A stretch of 64,000 nt of DNA from contig NZ_RYUH01000007.1 in NCBI RefSeq assembly GCF_004155535.1, positions 62,001 through 126,000 on the forward strand. The letters are read 5' to 3'. Numbering within the stretch: position 1 is the stretch's first letter; every line of letters begins with the position of its first letter. The notes beneath the pieces were generated by a model that saw nothing but the letters and a program-made list of their open reading frames with translations, was not told the DNA's origin and did no database searches. The position numbers were made by a program, and so were the translations under genes. This stretch comes from Bifidobacterium pseudolongum subsp. globosum (lineage in GTDB: Bacteria; Actinomycetota; Actinomycetes; Actinomycetales; Bifidobacteriaceae). Of the stretch, positions 16,495 to 26,255 are shown piece by piece.

Positions 16495-18318
16495 GTGATA
16501 GATACGCTTTTCTCCGGCCTGATCCACGGCGGCGCCTATGCGCTTGTAGCTGTGGGCGTCTCGCTCATCTTCGGCGTCACGAACGTCGTCAACTTCGCGC
16601 AGGGTTCGCTTGTGGCCGTGGGCATGATGCTCGCCTGGTACTGCGGTTCGGTGCTCGGCTGGCCGCTCATCCCCGTCGTGCTCGCGGTCGTGGTGGTCAC
16701 GGCGGTGCTCGGCTGGCTCATCAACGCCGGCGTCATCGCGCCGCTTGAAGGGCGCAAACCGATCGCCGCGCTGCTCGCCACAATCGGCGTGGGGCAGATC
16801 CTCGACAACGGCCTGCAGCTCATCTTCGGCGCGCGCACCCGCCCGTTCCCCAAACTGCTCGCCACAAGCAACCTGCAGGCGTTCGGTGTACGGTTCGGCA
16901 CGTCCGACGTGGTGATGATCGTGTTCGCCGTGCTCGCGATGGCCGGCCTGTGGGCGTTCCTGACCTACGGCAAGGCCGGCCGCGCGATCCGCGCCACCGC
17001 ACAGGACCCGCAGGCCGCGCTGCAGATGGGCATCCCCGTCAAGCGCATTCGCAACCTCGCCTTTGTGATCGGCGCCGTGCTGTCGGGCATCGCCGGCATC
17101 TTCATCGGCCTGTTCAATGCCAACATCAACCCCATGAACGGCGGCTCGATCGGACTGACGGCGTTCGTCGCCGCGGCGATCGGTGGTCTCGGCTCCATTC
17201 CCGGCGCCGTGGTCGGTGGCCTCGTGCTGGGCGTCATCGAGGCACTGGGCGTGTTCTGGTTCGGTGACGGCGCGCACGACCTCATCACCTTCGGCGCGCT
17301 GCTCATCATTCTCATCGCCCGTCCGCAAGGTCTGCTCGGCGCATCCACGAACGTCACATCCGAGTCGATGACCGGCACGTTCCTCGCCGGCGCACGCCCG
17401 ATCCGCCTGCCATGGTGGGGCAATCTCATGCTCGCTCTCGCCGCGCTCGCCACACCGTTCATCTTCAGCGATTACCTCGCCGGCATCGGCACGCAGATCG
17501 CGGTGTATGCGATCGCCGCCGTGGGACTCACGCTCATCTCCGGTTCCGCCGGCCAGACGATCCTGGGCCTCGCCGGTCCGGTCGCGCTCGGCGCCTACGC
17601 CTCGGCGCTGTTGACGACGCAATTGCACTGGCCGTTCCTCGTGGCGTTGCTCTGCGCCGGCATCATCGCCGCCATCTGCGCGTGCGTATTGACCTTCCCC
17701 GCGTGGAAGCTCTCGGGGCATTACGTGGCCATCGCCACGATCGGCCTCGGCGCCGTCATGGTCGCGTTGATCCGCGTGGCCGAGCCGCTCACCCACGGGT
17801 CCCTGGGCATCACCGGCATTCCGTTCCCCACCATTTTCGGCAGTCCACTCAACACGCCGCAGAAGATCTATCTGCTCGACGTGGCGGTGCTCATCGTGGC
17901 CCTCGTGATCGTCATGCGCATCCAGCGCGCCCATCTGGGCCATGTATTCGACGCGATCGGCTCCGACCAGGAGGCGAGCGAGGCAATCGGCGTGCGCACC
18001 GGCGCATACAAGGCACTCGCCTATGCGCTCGCCGCGTTCCTCGCCGGCATTGCGGGCTCCCTGCTCGCGCACCAGTACACGTACATCGATCCGACGATCT
18101 TCAACTCGAACATGTCGTTGCTCATCCTCACGATCATCGTGCTCGGCGGCATGAACTCGCCACTGGGCGCGGTGCTGGGCTCGATCATCCTGATCGGCGC
18201 CCCCGAGCTGCTGCGCGTCGTGCCTGAAGCGCGCATCCTCGCGTACGGCGCGCTGCTCATCATCGTCATCATGTTCCGGCCCCAAGGCCTGTTCGCACGC
18301 AACGCAACGAAAGGGTGA
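16495..18318 (+). CDS. Fused LivH-LivM type ABC permease
   Basis: 607 residues in one chain where most bacteria encode two proteins. The first half (about 1-285) is LivH-like (GLIHGGAYALVAVGVSLIFGVTNVVNFAQG, EAA-type loop KAGRAIRATAQDPQAALQMGI). The second half (about 300-607) is LivM-like (QIAVYAIAAVGLTLISGSAGQTILG, second loop AIGSDQEASEAIGVRTGAYK). The frame is continuous with no internal stop, so this is a genuine fusion. GTG start at 16495 with GAGGG 6 nt upstream. It would form the membrane channel as a pseudo-heterodimer. Confidence 0.93.
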   Translation: MIDTLFSGLIHGGAYALVAVGVSLIFGVTNVVNFAQGSLVAVGMMLAWYCGSVLGWPLIPVVLAVVVVTAVLGWLINAGVIAPLEGRKPIAALLATIGVGQILDNGLQLIFGARTRPFPKLLATSNLQAFGVRFGTSDVVMIVFAVLAMAGLWAFLTYGKAGRAIRATAQDPQAALQMGIPVKRIRNLAFVIGAVLSGIAGIFIGLFNANINPMNGGSIGLTAFVAAAIGGLGSIPGAVVGGLVLGVIEALGVFWFGDGAHDLITFGALLIILIARPQGLLGASTNVTSESMTGTFLAGARPIRLPWWGNLMLALAALATPFIFSDYLAGIGTQIAVYAIAAVGLTLISGSAGQTILGLAGPVALGAYASALLTTQLHWPFLVALLCAGIIAAICACVLTFPAWKLSGHYVAIATIGLGAVMVALIRVAEPLTHGSLGITGIPFPTIFGSPLNTPQKIYLLDVAVLIVALVIVMRIQRAHLGHVFDAIGSDQEASEAIGVRTGAYKALAYALAAFLAGIAGSLLAHQYTYIDPTIFNSNMSLLILTIIVLGGMNSPLGAVLGSIILIGAPELLRVVPEARILAYGALLIIVIMFRPQGLFARNATKG

Positions 18319-18324
18319 ACCACC

Positions 18325-20148
18325 ATGACCGAAGACACCACAGCAGTCGCCATCCACGGGTTCCCCGCGGGCGGGGTGCGCGGGCCCGTCGAATCCGTGG
18401 ACCCGTATTCGCAGGCGCTCGAGGCCTACGGCGGCGACCCGGTCGCCTACGCGCGCCACCACCGCGAAGCCGTGCTCGAAGAACCCGTTGTGCTCAGCGT
18501 GCGCAACCTGGCCAAATCGTTCAAGGGGCTCAAGGCCGTTGACGCCGTGTCGTTCGACCTGCACCAAGGCGAGGTCATCTCGATCATCGGCCCCAACGGG
18601 TCGGGCAAATCCACCACGATCAACCTGATCTCCGGGTTCCTCACGCCAGACAGCGGCATCATCGACGTGCGCGACCAGTCGATCGCCGGGCTCGCCGCCG
18701 CCGATGTGGCCGAGCGTGGCGTGGCGCGCACATTCCAAAATGGTCGCGTGTTTGGTGCACTCACCGTCGACGAGAATATCGCGCTTGGCTACCATGGCAA
18801 ACTCGTGGAGCAGCGGCCGTTCAAGCAGCTGCAGCGCTACCCGCTGCTGCGTTGGGTCAACCTGCTCTCCGAAAGCGTGCTCGCCCTCGTGCACGGGCCG
18901 AAAACGCGGCGTGAGCGCGAATCGGTGGCCGACCGCGTGACGATCGAAGTGGACCGCTTCAAGGAACGCCTCGGCACGCGCCGCAACGACTTCACCTACA
19001 CGCTGTCGTACGCAAACCGCCGGCGCACCGAAATCGCCCGCGCGCACATCAGTGAGCCGTTGCTGCTGCTGCTCGACGAGCCGACCGCCGGCATGAACCA
19101 GTCGGAGACGGCGGAAGTGCTCGAACAGCTGCAGTACCTCAAGGCGCAAGGCCACACGATCCTGCTCGTCGAGCACAAGATCGAGCTCGTCACCGCCCTG
19201 TCCGACCGTGTGATCGCCATGGACGGCGGGCATATCATCGCGCAAGGCGACCCCGACGAAGTGCGCCGCGCGCCGCAGGTCGTGGAGGCATATCTGGGCA
19301 AACGGCGCGAACTGCACGTCACACGCACGCGCGGGCAGGCCGGCGTACTGACCAAACAGAACGCGATCGAACGTGAAGACGGCGCCGCGCAGGCCGAACC
19401 AGCGCTGGCGTCCGAGCAGCTGGCGCGCGAGTCGCTGCTGCGCCTCAACGGCGTCAATGTGCACTACGGGCAGGTGCATGCGCTGCAAGACGTCTCGCTC
19501 GACGTGCCGCAGGGCGCGATCGTCTCGCTGCTCGGCGGCAACGCCTCCGGCAAATCGACGACGATGAAGACGATTCTGGGATTGACGCGCACCACGAGCG
19601 GCGTCATCGATTACGCCGGCCGCGATATCACCACCGAGCCCACTCGCGACCGCGTGATCGGCGGCATCGCGGCGGTGCCCGAGGCCCGGCGCGTGTTCCC
19701 GCAGATGACCGTGCAGGAGAACCTGCTTTCCGGCGCCTACACGCGCCATGACCGCGCGGCGGTGGAGCAGGACCTGGAGCGCATGTATGCGCGCTTCCCG
19801 CGCCTCGCCGAACGGCGCGGGCAGCAGGCAGGCACCATGTCGGGCGGCGAACAGCAGATGCTCGCGTTCGCGCGTGCGCTCATGAGCCGGCCCAAGCTCA
19901 TCTGCATGGACGAGCCGACGATGGGCCTGTCGCCGCGCCTTGTGGAAGACGTGCTGGAGCAGATCGCCGCATTGCGCGACGAGCTGGGCATATCGGTGCT
20001 CATGGTCGAACAACAGGCGGAGCTCGCGCTCTCGATTGCCGACTACGGGTATGTGCTGCAGAACGGCCGCATCCGCCTGCAGGGCCCGGCGAGCGAACTG
20101 CTGCACAACCCCCAGGTGCAGGAAGCGTATCTGGGTGGAGCGCACTAA
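18325..20148 (+). CDS. Fused LivG-LivF type ABC ATPase
   Basis: 607 residues with two complete ABC domains. Domain 1: Walker A GPNGSGKST at 89-97, signature region LSYANRRRTEIARA (227-240), Walker B LLLLLDEP, as in LivG. Domain 2: Walker A GGNASGKST at 404-412, signature MSGGEQQMLAFARA, Walker B LICMDEP, as in LivF. The domains are joined by a linker at about 325-370. There is an extra N-terminal segment of about 50 residues. The fusion mirrors the fused permease gene 6 nt upstream, so the transporter is built from three polypeptides. Confidence 0.94.
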   Translation: MTEDTTAVAIHGFPAGGVRGPVESVDPYSQALEAYGGDPVAYARHHREAVLEEPVVLSVRNLAKSFKGLKAVDAVSFDLHQGEVISIIGPNGSGKSTTINLISGFLTPDSGIIDVRDQSIAGLAAADVAERGVARTFQNGRVFGALTVDENIALGYHGKLVEQRPFKQLQRYPLLRWVNLLSESVLALVHGPKTRRERESVADRVTIEVDRFKERLGTRRNDFTYTLSYANRRRTEIARAHISEPLLLLLDEPTAGMNQSETAEVLEQLQYLKAQGHTILLVEHKIELVTALSDRVIAMDGGHIIAQGDPDEVRRAPQVVEAYLGKRRELHVTRTRGQAGVLTKQNAIEREDGAAQAEPALASEQLARESLLRLNGVNVHYGQVHALQDVSLDVPQGAIVSLLGGNASGKSTTMKTILGLTRTTSGVIDYAGRDITTEPTRDRVIGGIAAVPEARRVFPQMTVQENLLSGAYTRHDRAAVEQDLERMYARFPRLAERRGQQAGTMSGGEQQMLAFARALMSRPKLICMDEPTMGLSPRLVEDVLEQIAALRDELGISVLMVEQQAELALSIADYGYVLQNGRIRLQGPASELLHNPQVQEAYLGGAH

Positions 20149-20172
20149 CGCACGAAGACGGAAGGAAAAACC

Positions 20173-20946
20173 ATGACCACACTGCATACCGAACCAACAA
20201 CCGGCACGGATGATGCGCGTGCAGTGCGCACCGCCATCGTGACGGGGGCCGCGGGCGGTGTCGGCAGCCGCACCGTGCAGCGGCTCGCCGAACACGGTTG
20301 GCACGTCATCGCAATCACCCGCACGAACGAGGACGCGCAGCGCATGGCAAGCCTTGCAGGCGTCGATGCCCTGTACGCCAATCTGGCCGACGTGGGGGCA
20401 CTCGCTGGGTGGGTGCAAGACGAACTGCTCGCACGCTTCCCGCTCGAACGGCTCGACCTGCTCGTGCATGCCGCCGCAACGGCGCACGTGGGGCCGGCGG
20501 CCGACACCGACGCGGGCACATGGCAACGCGTACTGCAGACGAATGTCATTGCGCCGGCCGTATTGACCGGTGCGCTGTTGCCGCAGGTGCGTGCGGCGAA
20601 AGGCTCCGTCGTATTCATCAACTCGGGGGCGGGGGAGCGGGCGGTGCGCAATCACGCCGTCTATGCCGCGTCGAAGCACGCATTGCGCGGATACGCGAAT
20701 ACACTGCGTCTCGAGGAGTCGGGGGCCGGTGTGCGCGTCACCACAATCTACCCCGGGCAGATCGCCACAAAGATGCTCGCCGGCATCGACCGCGCCCTCG
20801 ATGTGCCGTTTGAACCCGAGCGTTACATCCAACCGCAGACTGTGGCCGACGCCATCGTCTGGGTGGCCGAATCCAGTCCGGACGTGCAGATCACGAACCT
20901 CGATCTGCGGCCGCGCCAAGAGGTCTCCGCACAGTTCAACGTGTGA
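20173..20946 (+). CDS. Short-chain dehydrogenase/reductase
   Basis: 257 residues, classical SDR. The cofactor motif is TGAAGGVG (near 35-42). The NAG-like segment is HAAATA, and the catalytic Ser and YAASK motif (about 170-174) are present. The C-terminal part has YPGQIATKM, typical of SDRs. It starts 24 nt after the ATPase gene and closes the methyltransferase/transporter operon. Its likely role is to oxidise or reduce the compound handled by that operon; the substrate is unknown. Confidence 0.88.
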   Translation: MTTLHTEPTTGTDDARAVRTAIVTGAAGGVGSRTVQRLAEHGWHVIAITRTNEDAQRMASLAGVDALYANLADVGALAGWVQDELLARFPLERLDLLVHAAATAHVGPAADTDAGTWQRVLQTNVIAPAVLTGALLPQVRAAKGSVVFINSGAGERAVRNHAVYAASKHALRGYANTLRLEESGAGVRVTTIYPGQIATKMLAGIDRALDVPFEPERYIQPQTVADAIVWVAESSPDVQITNLDLRPRQEVSAQFNV

Positions 20947-20999
20947 GGCCGGCCCTATGCGTGGGCGCGTTGGGTGGCGCCGGTGAGACAATGCGCGGT

Positions 21000-22067
21000 A
21001 TGCAACTGTCTCAACTCATCTCCGGCGCACGCCCGCGCACACTCGCGCTCGGCGTGGCGCCCGTATGGATCGGCGCGGCCGGCGCATGGGCCCTCATGCG
21101 CGGCCGCGCACACACACTGCCACAATGCGCATGGGCCGCCGGTGGCGCGCACTGTGCCTCCTCGCCCGCGCGCATGACCACGCTCATGCTGCTGTGCCTG
21201 GGCGTGGCGGTCTTTCTGCAGATCGCCGCGAACTTCGCGAACGACTACTCCGACGGCATCCGCGGCACCGACGCGCACCGTGCAGCCGCAGCGGTGGCCA
21301 ACCGCGTGGAATACGTGACGCGCGCCACCGGCCCGGGTGTAGTCGAGCGCGAGGAGACGCTCGACTACGAGGAGCTGCACGCGCCCACGCGGCTCGTCGC
21401 CTCGGGCGTGCCCCCGCGCGCCGTGCTCACGGCGGCCCTGGTGAACGCGGCGCTCGCGTGCGCGTGCGGCCTCGCGGCCGTGGTGATCACAGGATACTGG
21501 TGGCTCCTTGCGGTGGGTGCGCTGTGCGTGCTCGCCGGCTGGTTCTACGTCGGCGGCGCGCACCCGTACGGCTACCGCGGATGGGGCGAGGTCGCCGCGT
21601 TCGTGTTCTTCGGGCCGGTGGCCACGCTCGGCACGACGGTCACGATGGCGGGCGCGGTGGACTGGCCCGCCGTATGCGCGTCGGTGGTCATCGGACTGGT
21701 GGCGCTCGCCGTGCTCTCGGTGAACAATCTGCGCGATATCCGCACCGACACCCAGGCGGGCAAGCGTACTTGGGCGGTGCGGCTCGGCGCGCGCGCCACG
21801 ACCGTGTGCATCATCGTGGTGATCGCACTCGTCATGTTGGCCGTGCTTGCCGCAGGCGTGTATGTGGGCGTGCATGGATCCACACTGGCCCATCTGACGG
21901 CGGGCTGGGGGTTCTGTGCGGTGCTCGGCATGGTGTGTGTGCTGCTTACCGGGTATTTCACGTGTTTTGAGGTCGCGCGCGGTGAATACATGCGCGCCAT
22001 GTGGTCGCTGTCGCTGCTTGCGCTGTGGCTCGCGCTTGCGTTCACCGGATTCGTGATGGTGCTGTGA
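21000..22067 (+). CDS. menA: 1,4-dihydroxy-2-naphthoate polyprenyltransferase (UbiA family)
   Basis: 355 residues with about eight to nine membrane helices. The first prenyl-diphosphate motif is NFANDYSDGIRGTD and the second is NNLRDIRTDTQAGKRT, both diagnostic of MenA. It attaches a prenyl chain to dihydroxynaphthoate in menaquinone synthesis. The other men genes are not in the window, so whether the pathway is complete cannot be said. ATG 21000 is chosen because GACAAT (20987-20992) ends 7 nt before it without a Shine-Dalgarno; ATG 20991 is possible. Confidence 0.88.
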   Translation: MQLSQLISGARPRTLALGVAPVWIGAAGAWALMRGRAHTLPQCAWAAGGAHCASSPARMTTLMLLCLGVAVFLQIAANFANDYSDGIRGTDAHRAAAAVANRVEYVTRATGPGVVEREETLDYEELHAPTRLVASGVPPRAVLTAALVNAALACACGLAAVVITGYWWLLAVGALCVLAGWFYVGGAHPYGYRGWGEVAAFVFFGPVATLGTTVTMAGAVDWPAVCASVVIGLVALAVLSVNNLRDIRTDTQAGKRTWAVRLGARATTVCIIVVIALVMLAVLAAGVYVGVHGSTLAHLTAGWGFCAVLGMVCVLLTGYFTCFEVARGEYMRAMWSLSLLALWLALAFTGFVMVL

Positions 22068-22131
22068 GCTGTGAGCTGTGCGCGTGCCGTGCGCGGCGAA
22101 AATGACAGGGCGCAACGGTACACTGGCAACC

Positions 22132-22872
22132 ATGACTTATAAATTGGTACTGCTCCGACACGGTCAGAGCGCATGGAACAAGACAAATCAGTTCACCGGT
22201 TGGGTTGACGTCCCGCTGACCGAACAGGGTGAGGAAGAGGCCAAGAACGGCGGCCGTCTGCTCAAGGAGAAGGGTGTCCTTCCGGACATCGTCTTCACCT
22301 CGCTGCTGCGCCGCGCGATCAACACCGCCAACATCGCCCTCGACGAGGCCGACCGCCTGTGGATCCCCGTCAAGCGCGACTGGCGCCTCAACGAGCGTCA
22401 CTATGGCGCGTTGCAGGGCAAGAACAAGACCCAGATCCGCGAGGAGTACGGCGACGAGAAGTTCATGCTGTGGCGCCGCTCCTACGGCACCCCGCCGCCC
22501 GAGATCGACCCGAACGACGAGTACGCGCAGAACAATGACCCGCGCTACGCCGGCGATCCGGTCCCGGAAGCCGAGTGCCTGGCCGACGTGGTGGCCCGCG
22601 TCGAGCCGTACTGGGAGTCGGACATCATCCCCGAGCTCAAGACCGGCAAGACCGTGCTGATTGCCGCCCACGGCAACTCGCTGCGCGCGATCGTCAAGAT
22701 GCTCGACGGCCTGACCGAGGAAGAGATCGCCAAGGTCAACATCCCGACGGCAATGCCGCTCGTGTACGAGCTTGACGACGACTTCAAGCCGATCAAGAAG
22801 GGTGGCGAGTACCTCGATCCCGAGGCCGCCGCCGCCGGTGCTGCCGCCGTCGCGGCCCAGGGCCAGAAGTGA
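22132..22872 (+). CDS. gpmA: 2,3-bisphosphoglycerate-dependent phosphoglycerate mutase
   Basis: 246 residues, the normal length. The catalytic histidine is H10 in [11 protein letters not shown]. The second catalytic stretch is [10 protein letters not shown] and the substrate loop [12 protein letters not shown]. It interconverts 3- and 2-phosphoglycerate in glycolysis. No Shine-Dalgarno; TACACT (22119-22124) ends 7 nt before the ATG, so it is probably leaderless. In mycobacteria gpm1 precedes senX3-regX3. Here gpmA and a SenX3-like gene are about 4.3 kb apart with two lipid/redox genes and phoU between. Confidence 0.97.
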   Translation: MTYKLVLLRHGQSAWNKTNQFTGWVDVPLTEQGEEEAKNGGRLLKEKGVLPDIVFTSLLRRAINTANIALDEADRLWIPVKRDWRLNERHYGALQGKNKTQIREEYGDEKFMLWRRSYGTPPPEIDPNDEYAQNNDPRYAGDPVPEAECLADVVARVEPYWESDIIPELKTGKTVLIAAHGNSLRAIVKMLDGLTEEEIAKVNIPTAMPLVYELDDDFKPIKKGGEYLDPEAAAAGAAAVAAQGQK

Positions 22873-22897
22873 TGCGCCTGTAAGCATACGCTGCACC

Positions 22898-22938
22898 AAT
22901 GTGGCTGCCACTATCTCGGTGATAGTGGCAGCCACATT
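22898..22938 (+). terminator. 18-bp perfect hairpin after gpmA
   Basis: Arms AATGTGGCTGCCACTATC (22898-22915) and 22921-22938 with a 5-nt loop. No T-run, but it sits right after gpmA. Confidence 0.65.
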
Positions 22939-23117
22939 GCTATATGTGCCGCAAGTACATCCCTATGCCGCATCAAGCCGCAAGATGACTGCGTTCGCAA
23001 GCTCTTAGTGAAGTTCCCGCGTGCCCGCGCGCCGGCGGGCAGACAATGGGCCCTAGAGCGTCGAAGGTCGGCGCGGACACGTCTTCGCGGGGATGATCCC
23101 GTGCAAGAGGAGGAACC

Positions 23118-25247
23118 ATGTACTATTCGGCAGGCAATTTCGAGGCGTTCGCGCATCCCAGGAAGCCGGAGGGCATCGAGAACAAGAGCGCGTACATCAT
23201 CGGCACAGGGCTCGCGGCGCTGACCGCCGCGTTCTACTTGGTGCGTGACGCGCAGATGCCGGGCAAGAACATCCATGTGTTCGACAAGGATGCGCTGCCG
23301 GGAGGTGCGCTCGACGGTGCGTTCATCAAGGGCGAAGGCTATGTGATGCGTGGCGGCCGCGAGATGGACAACCATTTCGAGGTCATGTGGGACGTCTACC
23401 GTGACGTGCCGAGCATCGAGGACGAGAACATGTCGATGCTCGACTACTACTACCGCCTCAACAAAGAGGATCCGAACTTCTCGAAGTGCCGCGCCACGGA
23501 AGGCCGTGGCCAGGACGCGCACACCGACAGAAAGTTCAACCTCTCCGACAAGGCCGTCAAGGAGATCCTCAAGCTCTACCTCGCCACCGAAGACGAGCTG
23601 GCGAACAAGAAGATCACCGACTACTTCGACGACGAGGTGCTCGATTCGAACTTCTGGCTGTACTGGCGCACCATGTTCGCATTCGAGAACTGGCAGTCGG
23701 CACTCGAGATGCGCCGCTACATCCACCGTTTCATCCACCACATCGGCGGCCTGCCGGATTTCTCCGCGCTGCGCTTCACGCGCTACAACCAGTACGAGTC
23801 GATGATTCTGCCGCTCATGAACTACCTCAAGGCGCATGACGTGCAGTTCCACATGCAGACCTCGGTCGACGACGTGACGTTCAAGGTCAGCGAGAACGAG
23901 ATGGGGCCGAAGCGCGAATTCACGAACGTCGCCATGGACGAGATCATGCGCGCGCAGGCCGAGAACGGCGCCTTCCCACGCAACCCGTACTCGACGCCGA
24001 ACAAGAAGGTCGCCAAGACGCTCGTCGTCACCGACCTCAAGAACAACGAGACGAAGACCATCGAACTGAGCGAGGACGACTTCGTCTTCATCACCAACGG
24101 CGGCCTCGTCGAGTCGACGACCGAAGGCAACCAGAACACGCCGGCCGGTTTCAACCCCGCGCTCAAGGCGGGCAATGGCTGGGACACCTGGAACCGCATC
24201 GCCGCCGTCGACCCGAGCTTCGGCCACCCGCAGAAGTTCATCTACGACCCGAACCTGACCAAGTGGATGAGCGCGACCGCCACCACGCTCGACGACGAGA
24301 TCATCCCGTACATCGAGAAGATCACCGGGCGCTCGCCGTTCGGCGGCCACACCGTGACTGGCGGCATCGTGAGTGTCAAGGACTCGAACTGGCTCATGAG
24401 CTGGACGATCAACCGCCAGCAGCAGTTCCGCGACCAGCCGGCCGACCAGATCAGCGTGTGGATCGACGCCCTGCTGCCGGACAATCCCGGCAACTACATC
24501 CGCAAGAAGATGCAGGACTGCACCGGAGAGGAGATCTGCGAGGAGTGGCTCTACCACATGGGTGTGCCGACCGACAAGATCCGTGAGCTCGCGTCCAACC
24601 ATTGCAACACGATCCCGGTCATGATGCCGTACGTGGATGCGTTCTTCATGCCACGCGAACTCGGCGACCGCCCGGACGTGGTGCCGGATGGCGCCGTCAA
24701 CTTCGCGTTCATCGGCCAGTTCGCCGAAGAGCCGCGCGACACGATCTTCACCACCGAGTACTCGATGCGCACCGGCATGGAGGCCGTGTACACGCTCTTC
24801 GACGTGGACCGTGGTGTGCCGGAGGTGTGGAACAGCGAATACGATGTGCGCGACATGCTCAACGCGGCGGTCAAGCTGCGCGACGGCGAACCGCTCACCA
24901 CGTTCGGCCGCAGCGGGCTCGAGCACAAGGCGATCGAGATCGCGCTCAACCGCACCAAGGGCACCTATATCTACGAGATGCTCAAGACCTTCGGCGCCAT
25001 CGCCGATCCGGACCACCCGGTCGATATGAAGCCGGGCATGCGGTTCGATGCGTCGTTCAGTGAGGCCGACGAGGCACGGCTCATGCAGGAGGCGAAGGAC
25101 GCCGAAGCGGCCGCGTTCCCGAACAAGCAGGCTGAGGCCGCGGCCGCGGCCATCACACCCGCCGAGGCAAGCGTGGACGCGCAGCCCGCAGGCTCCGACA
25201 AGCCCGAGCCCGAAGAGCGCCTCGACAAGCCGGAGGCCACCAAGTGA
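23118..25247 (+). CDS. ohyA: Oleate hydratase (MCRA family, FAD-dependent)
   Basis: 709 residues. Adds water to oleate or linoleate to give 10-hydroxy acids and is linked to tolerance of free fatty acids. The FAD-binding motif is IIGTGLAALTAAFYL (27-41). The RGGREM loop (78-83) carries E82, the residue implicated in water activation in characterised homologues. The last 80 residues or so are Ala/Glu/Pro-rich and look like a disordered tail not needed for activity. A strong AGGAGG site precedes the ATG. Its stop overlaps the start of the next gene (GTGA), so the two are translationally coupled. Confidence 0.96.
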   Translation: MYYSAGNFEAFAHPRKPEGIENKSAYIIGTGLAALTAAFYLVRDAQMPGKNIHVFDKDALPGGALDGAFIKGEGYVMRGGREMDNHFEVMWDVYRDVPSIEDENMSMLDYYYRLNKEDPNFSKCRATEGRGQDAHTDRKFNLSDKAVKEILKLYLATEDELANKKITDYFDDEVLDSNFWLYWRTMFAFENWQSALEMRRYIHRFIHHIGGLPDFSALRFTRYNQYESMILPLMNYLKAHDVQFHMQTSVDDVTFKVSENEMGPKREFTNVAMDEIMRAQAENGAFPRNPYSTPNKKVAKTLVVTDLKNNETKTIELSEDDFVFITNGGLVESTTEGNQNTPAGFNPALKAGNGWDTWNRIAAVDPSFGHPQKFIYDPNLTKWMSATATTLDDEIIPYIEKITGRSPFGGHTVTGGIVSVKDSNWLMSWTINRQQQFRDQPADQISVWIDALLPDNPGNYIRKKMQDCTGEEICEEWLYHMGVPTDKIRELASNHCNTIPVMMPYVDAFFMPRELGDRPDVVPDGAVNFAFIGQFAEEPRDTIFTTEYSMRTGMEAVYTLFDVDRGVPEVWNSEYDVRDMLNAAVKLRDGEPLTTFGRSGLEHKAIEIALNRTKGTYIYEMLKTFGAIADPDHPVDMKPGMRFDASFSEADEARLMQEAKDAEAAAFPNKQAEAAAAAITPAEASVDAQPAGSDKPEPEERLDKPEATK

Positions 25248-26239
25248 AGGCCTATGTGATTCCCAGCGAGCATGCCCGCGGACTCGATGCGATCGAGCTC
25301 GCGGACATGCCCACCCCGGCCCCCACGACCGGCCATGTGCTGATCAAGGTGCACGCGGCCGGTCTCAATCCGGTCGACTACAAGCTCGCCGAGGGCGGCA
25401 ATGAGAACTGGACGTATCCACACATCCTCGGTCTGGATGTCGCCGGCGAAATCGTGGAGGTTGGCGAAGGCGTCGAAGAGACGTGGAAAGTCGGCATGCG
25501 CGTCGCAGGCCACGGCGACCTGCGGTACGACGGCTGCTTCGCCGAGTACGTGAATGCGCCGGTGTACGAGCTCGCACTCATTCCCGACGACGTGGAGTAC
25601 ACCACGGCCGCGGGTCTGCTGTGCAGCGCGCTCACCGCGTACCAGACAATCAACAGGAAACCGAACCTCAACCTTGTGCGCACCGCGCTTGTGCACGGCG
25701 GGTCCGGCGCGGTCGGCGGCGCCGCCGTGCAGCTTGCGAAGATGCACGGCATCACCGTGTTCACCACATGCTCCACGCGCAATGTCGACTATGTGCGCGA
25801 GCACGTGCAACCGGACGCCATCATCGACTACCGCACGCAAGACGTCGATGAACGTGTGCGCGAGCTGACCGATGGACGCGGCGCCGACCTCATCGTCGAT
25901 ACGGTGAGCGGGGAGGAGGCCGAGCGTGACCTCGGGCGTCTGGCATACAACGGGCAGCTCGTCACGATCGTCGACGTGCCGCCGGTGTCTGCCGCCCAGA
26001 TGTTTGGCGGCGCGATGAGCATCGACGTCGTCAATCTCGGCGGCGCGCATGCGTCCGGCAACCCGATGGAGCAGCACGATCTGGGCACGATGGCCTCTGA
26101 CGTCCTGTCGATGGTCTCGCAAGGCCAGCTCGACCCGCTCATCACCGGCGTACTGCCGTTCGCGGACCTCGTCGAAGGGCTGCGTTCGCTCGCTGAGCAC
26201 AAGGTCACCGGCAAGCTCGTCGTCGACTTCGACGCCTGA
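25244..26239 (+). CDS. Quinone-oxidoreductase-like MDR enzyme
   Basis: 331 residues, a zinc-less medium-chain dehydrogenase of the QOR branch. Landmarks are HAAGLNPVDYKLAEGG, GLDVAGEIVEVGEGVEETWKVGMRV and the NADPH motif HGGSGAVGGAAVQLA. No catalytic zinc triad is seen. GTG start overlapping the hydratase stop, with GGAGG 7 nt upstream. Such enzymes reduce quinones or enoyl/enal products. Coupling to oleate hydratase suggests it handles reactive lipid products (inference). Confidence 0.88.
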   Translation: MKAYVIPSEHARGLDAIELADMPTPAPTTGHVLIKVHAAGLNPVDYKLAEGGNENWTYPHILGLDVAGEIVEVGEGVEETWKVGMRVAGHGDLRYDGCFAEYVNAPVYELALIPDDVEYTTAAGLLCSALTAYQTINRKPNLNLVRTALVHGGSGAVGGAAVQLAKMHGITVFTTCSTRNVDYVREHVQPDAIIDYRTQDVDERVRELTDGRGADLIVDTVSGEEAERDLGRLAYNGQLVTIVDVPPVSAAQMFGGAMSIDVVNLGGAHASGNPMEQHDLGTMASDVLSMVSQGQLDPLITGVLPFADLVEGLRSLAEHKVTGKLVVDFDA

Positions 26240-26255
26240 AACGGCTGACTGACTG

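Noticed and set aside
16429..20991. A very long minus-strand open frame (about 1500 codons) opposite the transporter operon
   Set aside because: It is an antisense shadow of high-GC coding DNA: Arg/His-rich composition, no domains, and it runs against five well-supported genes.
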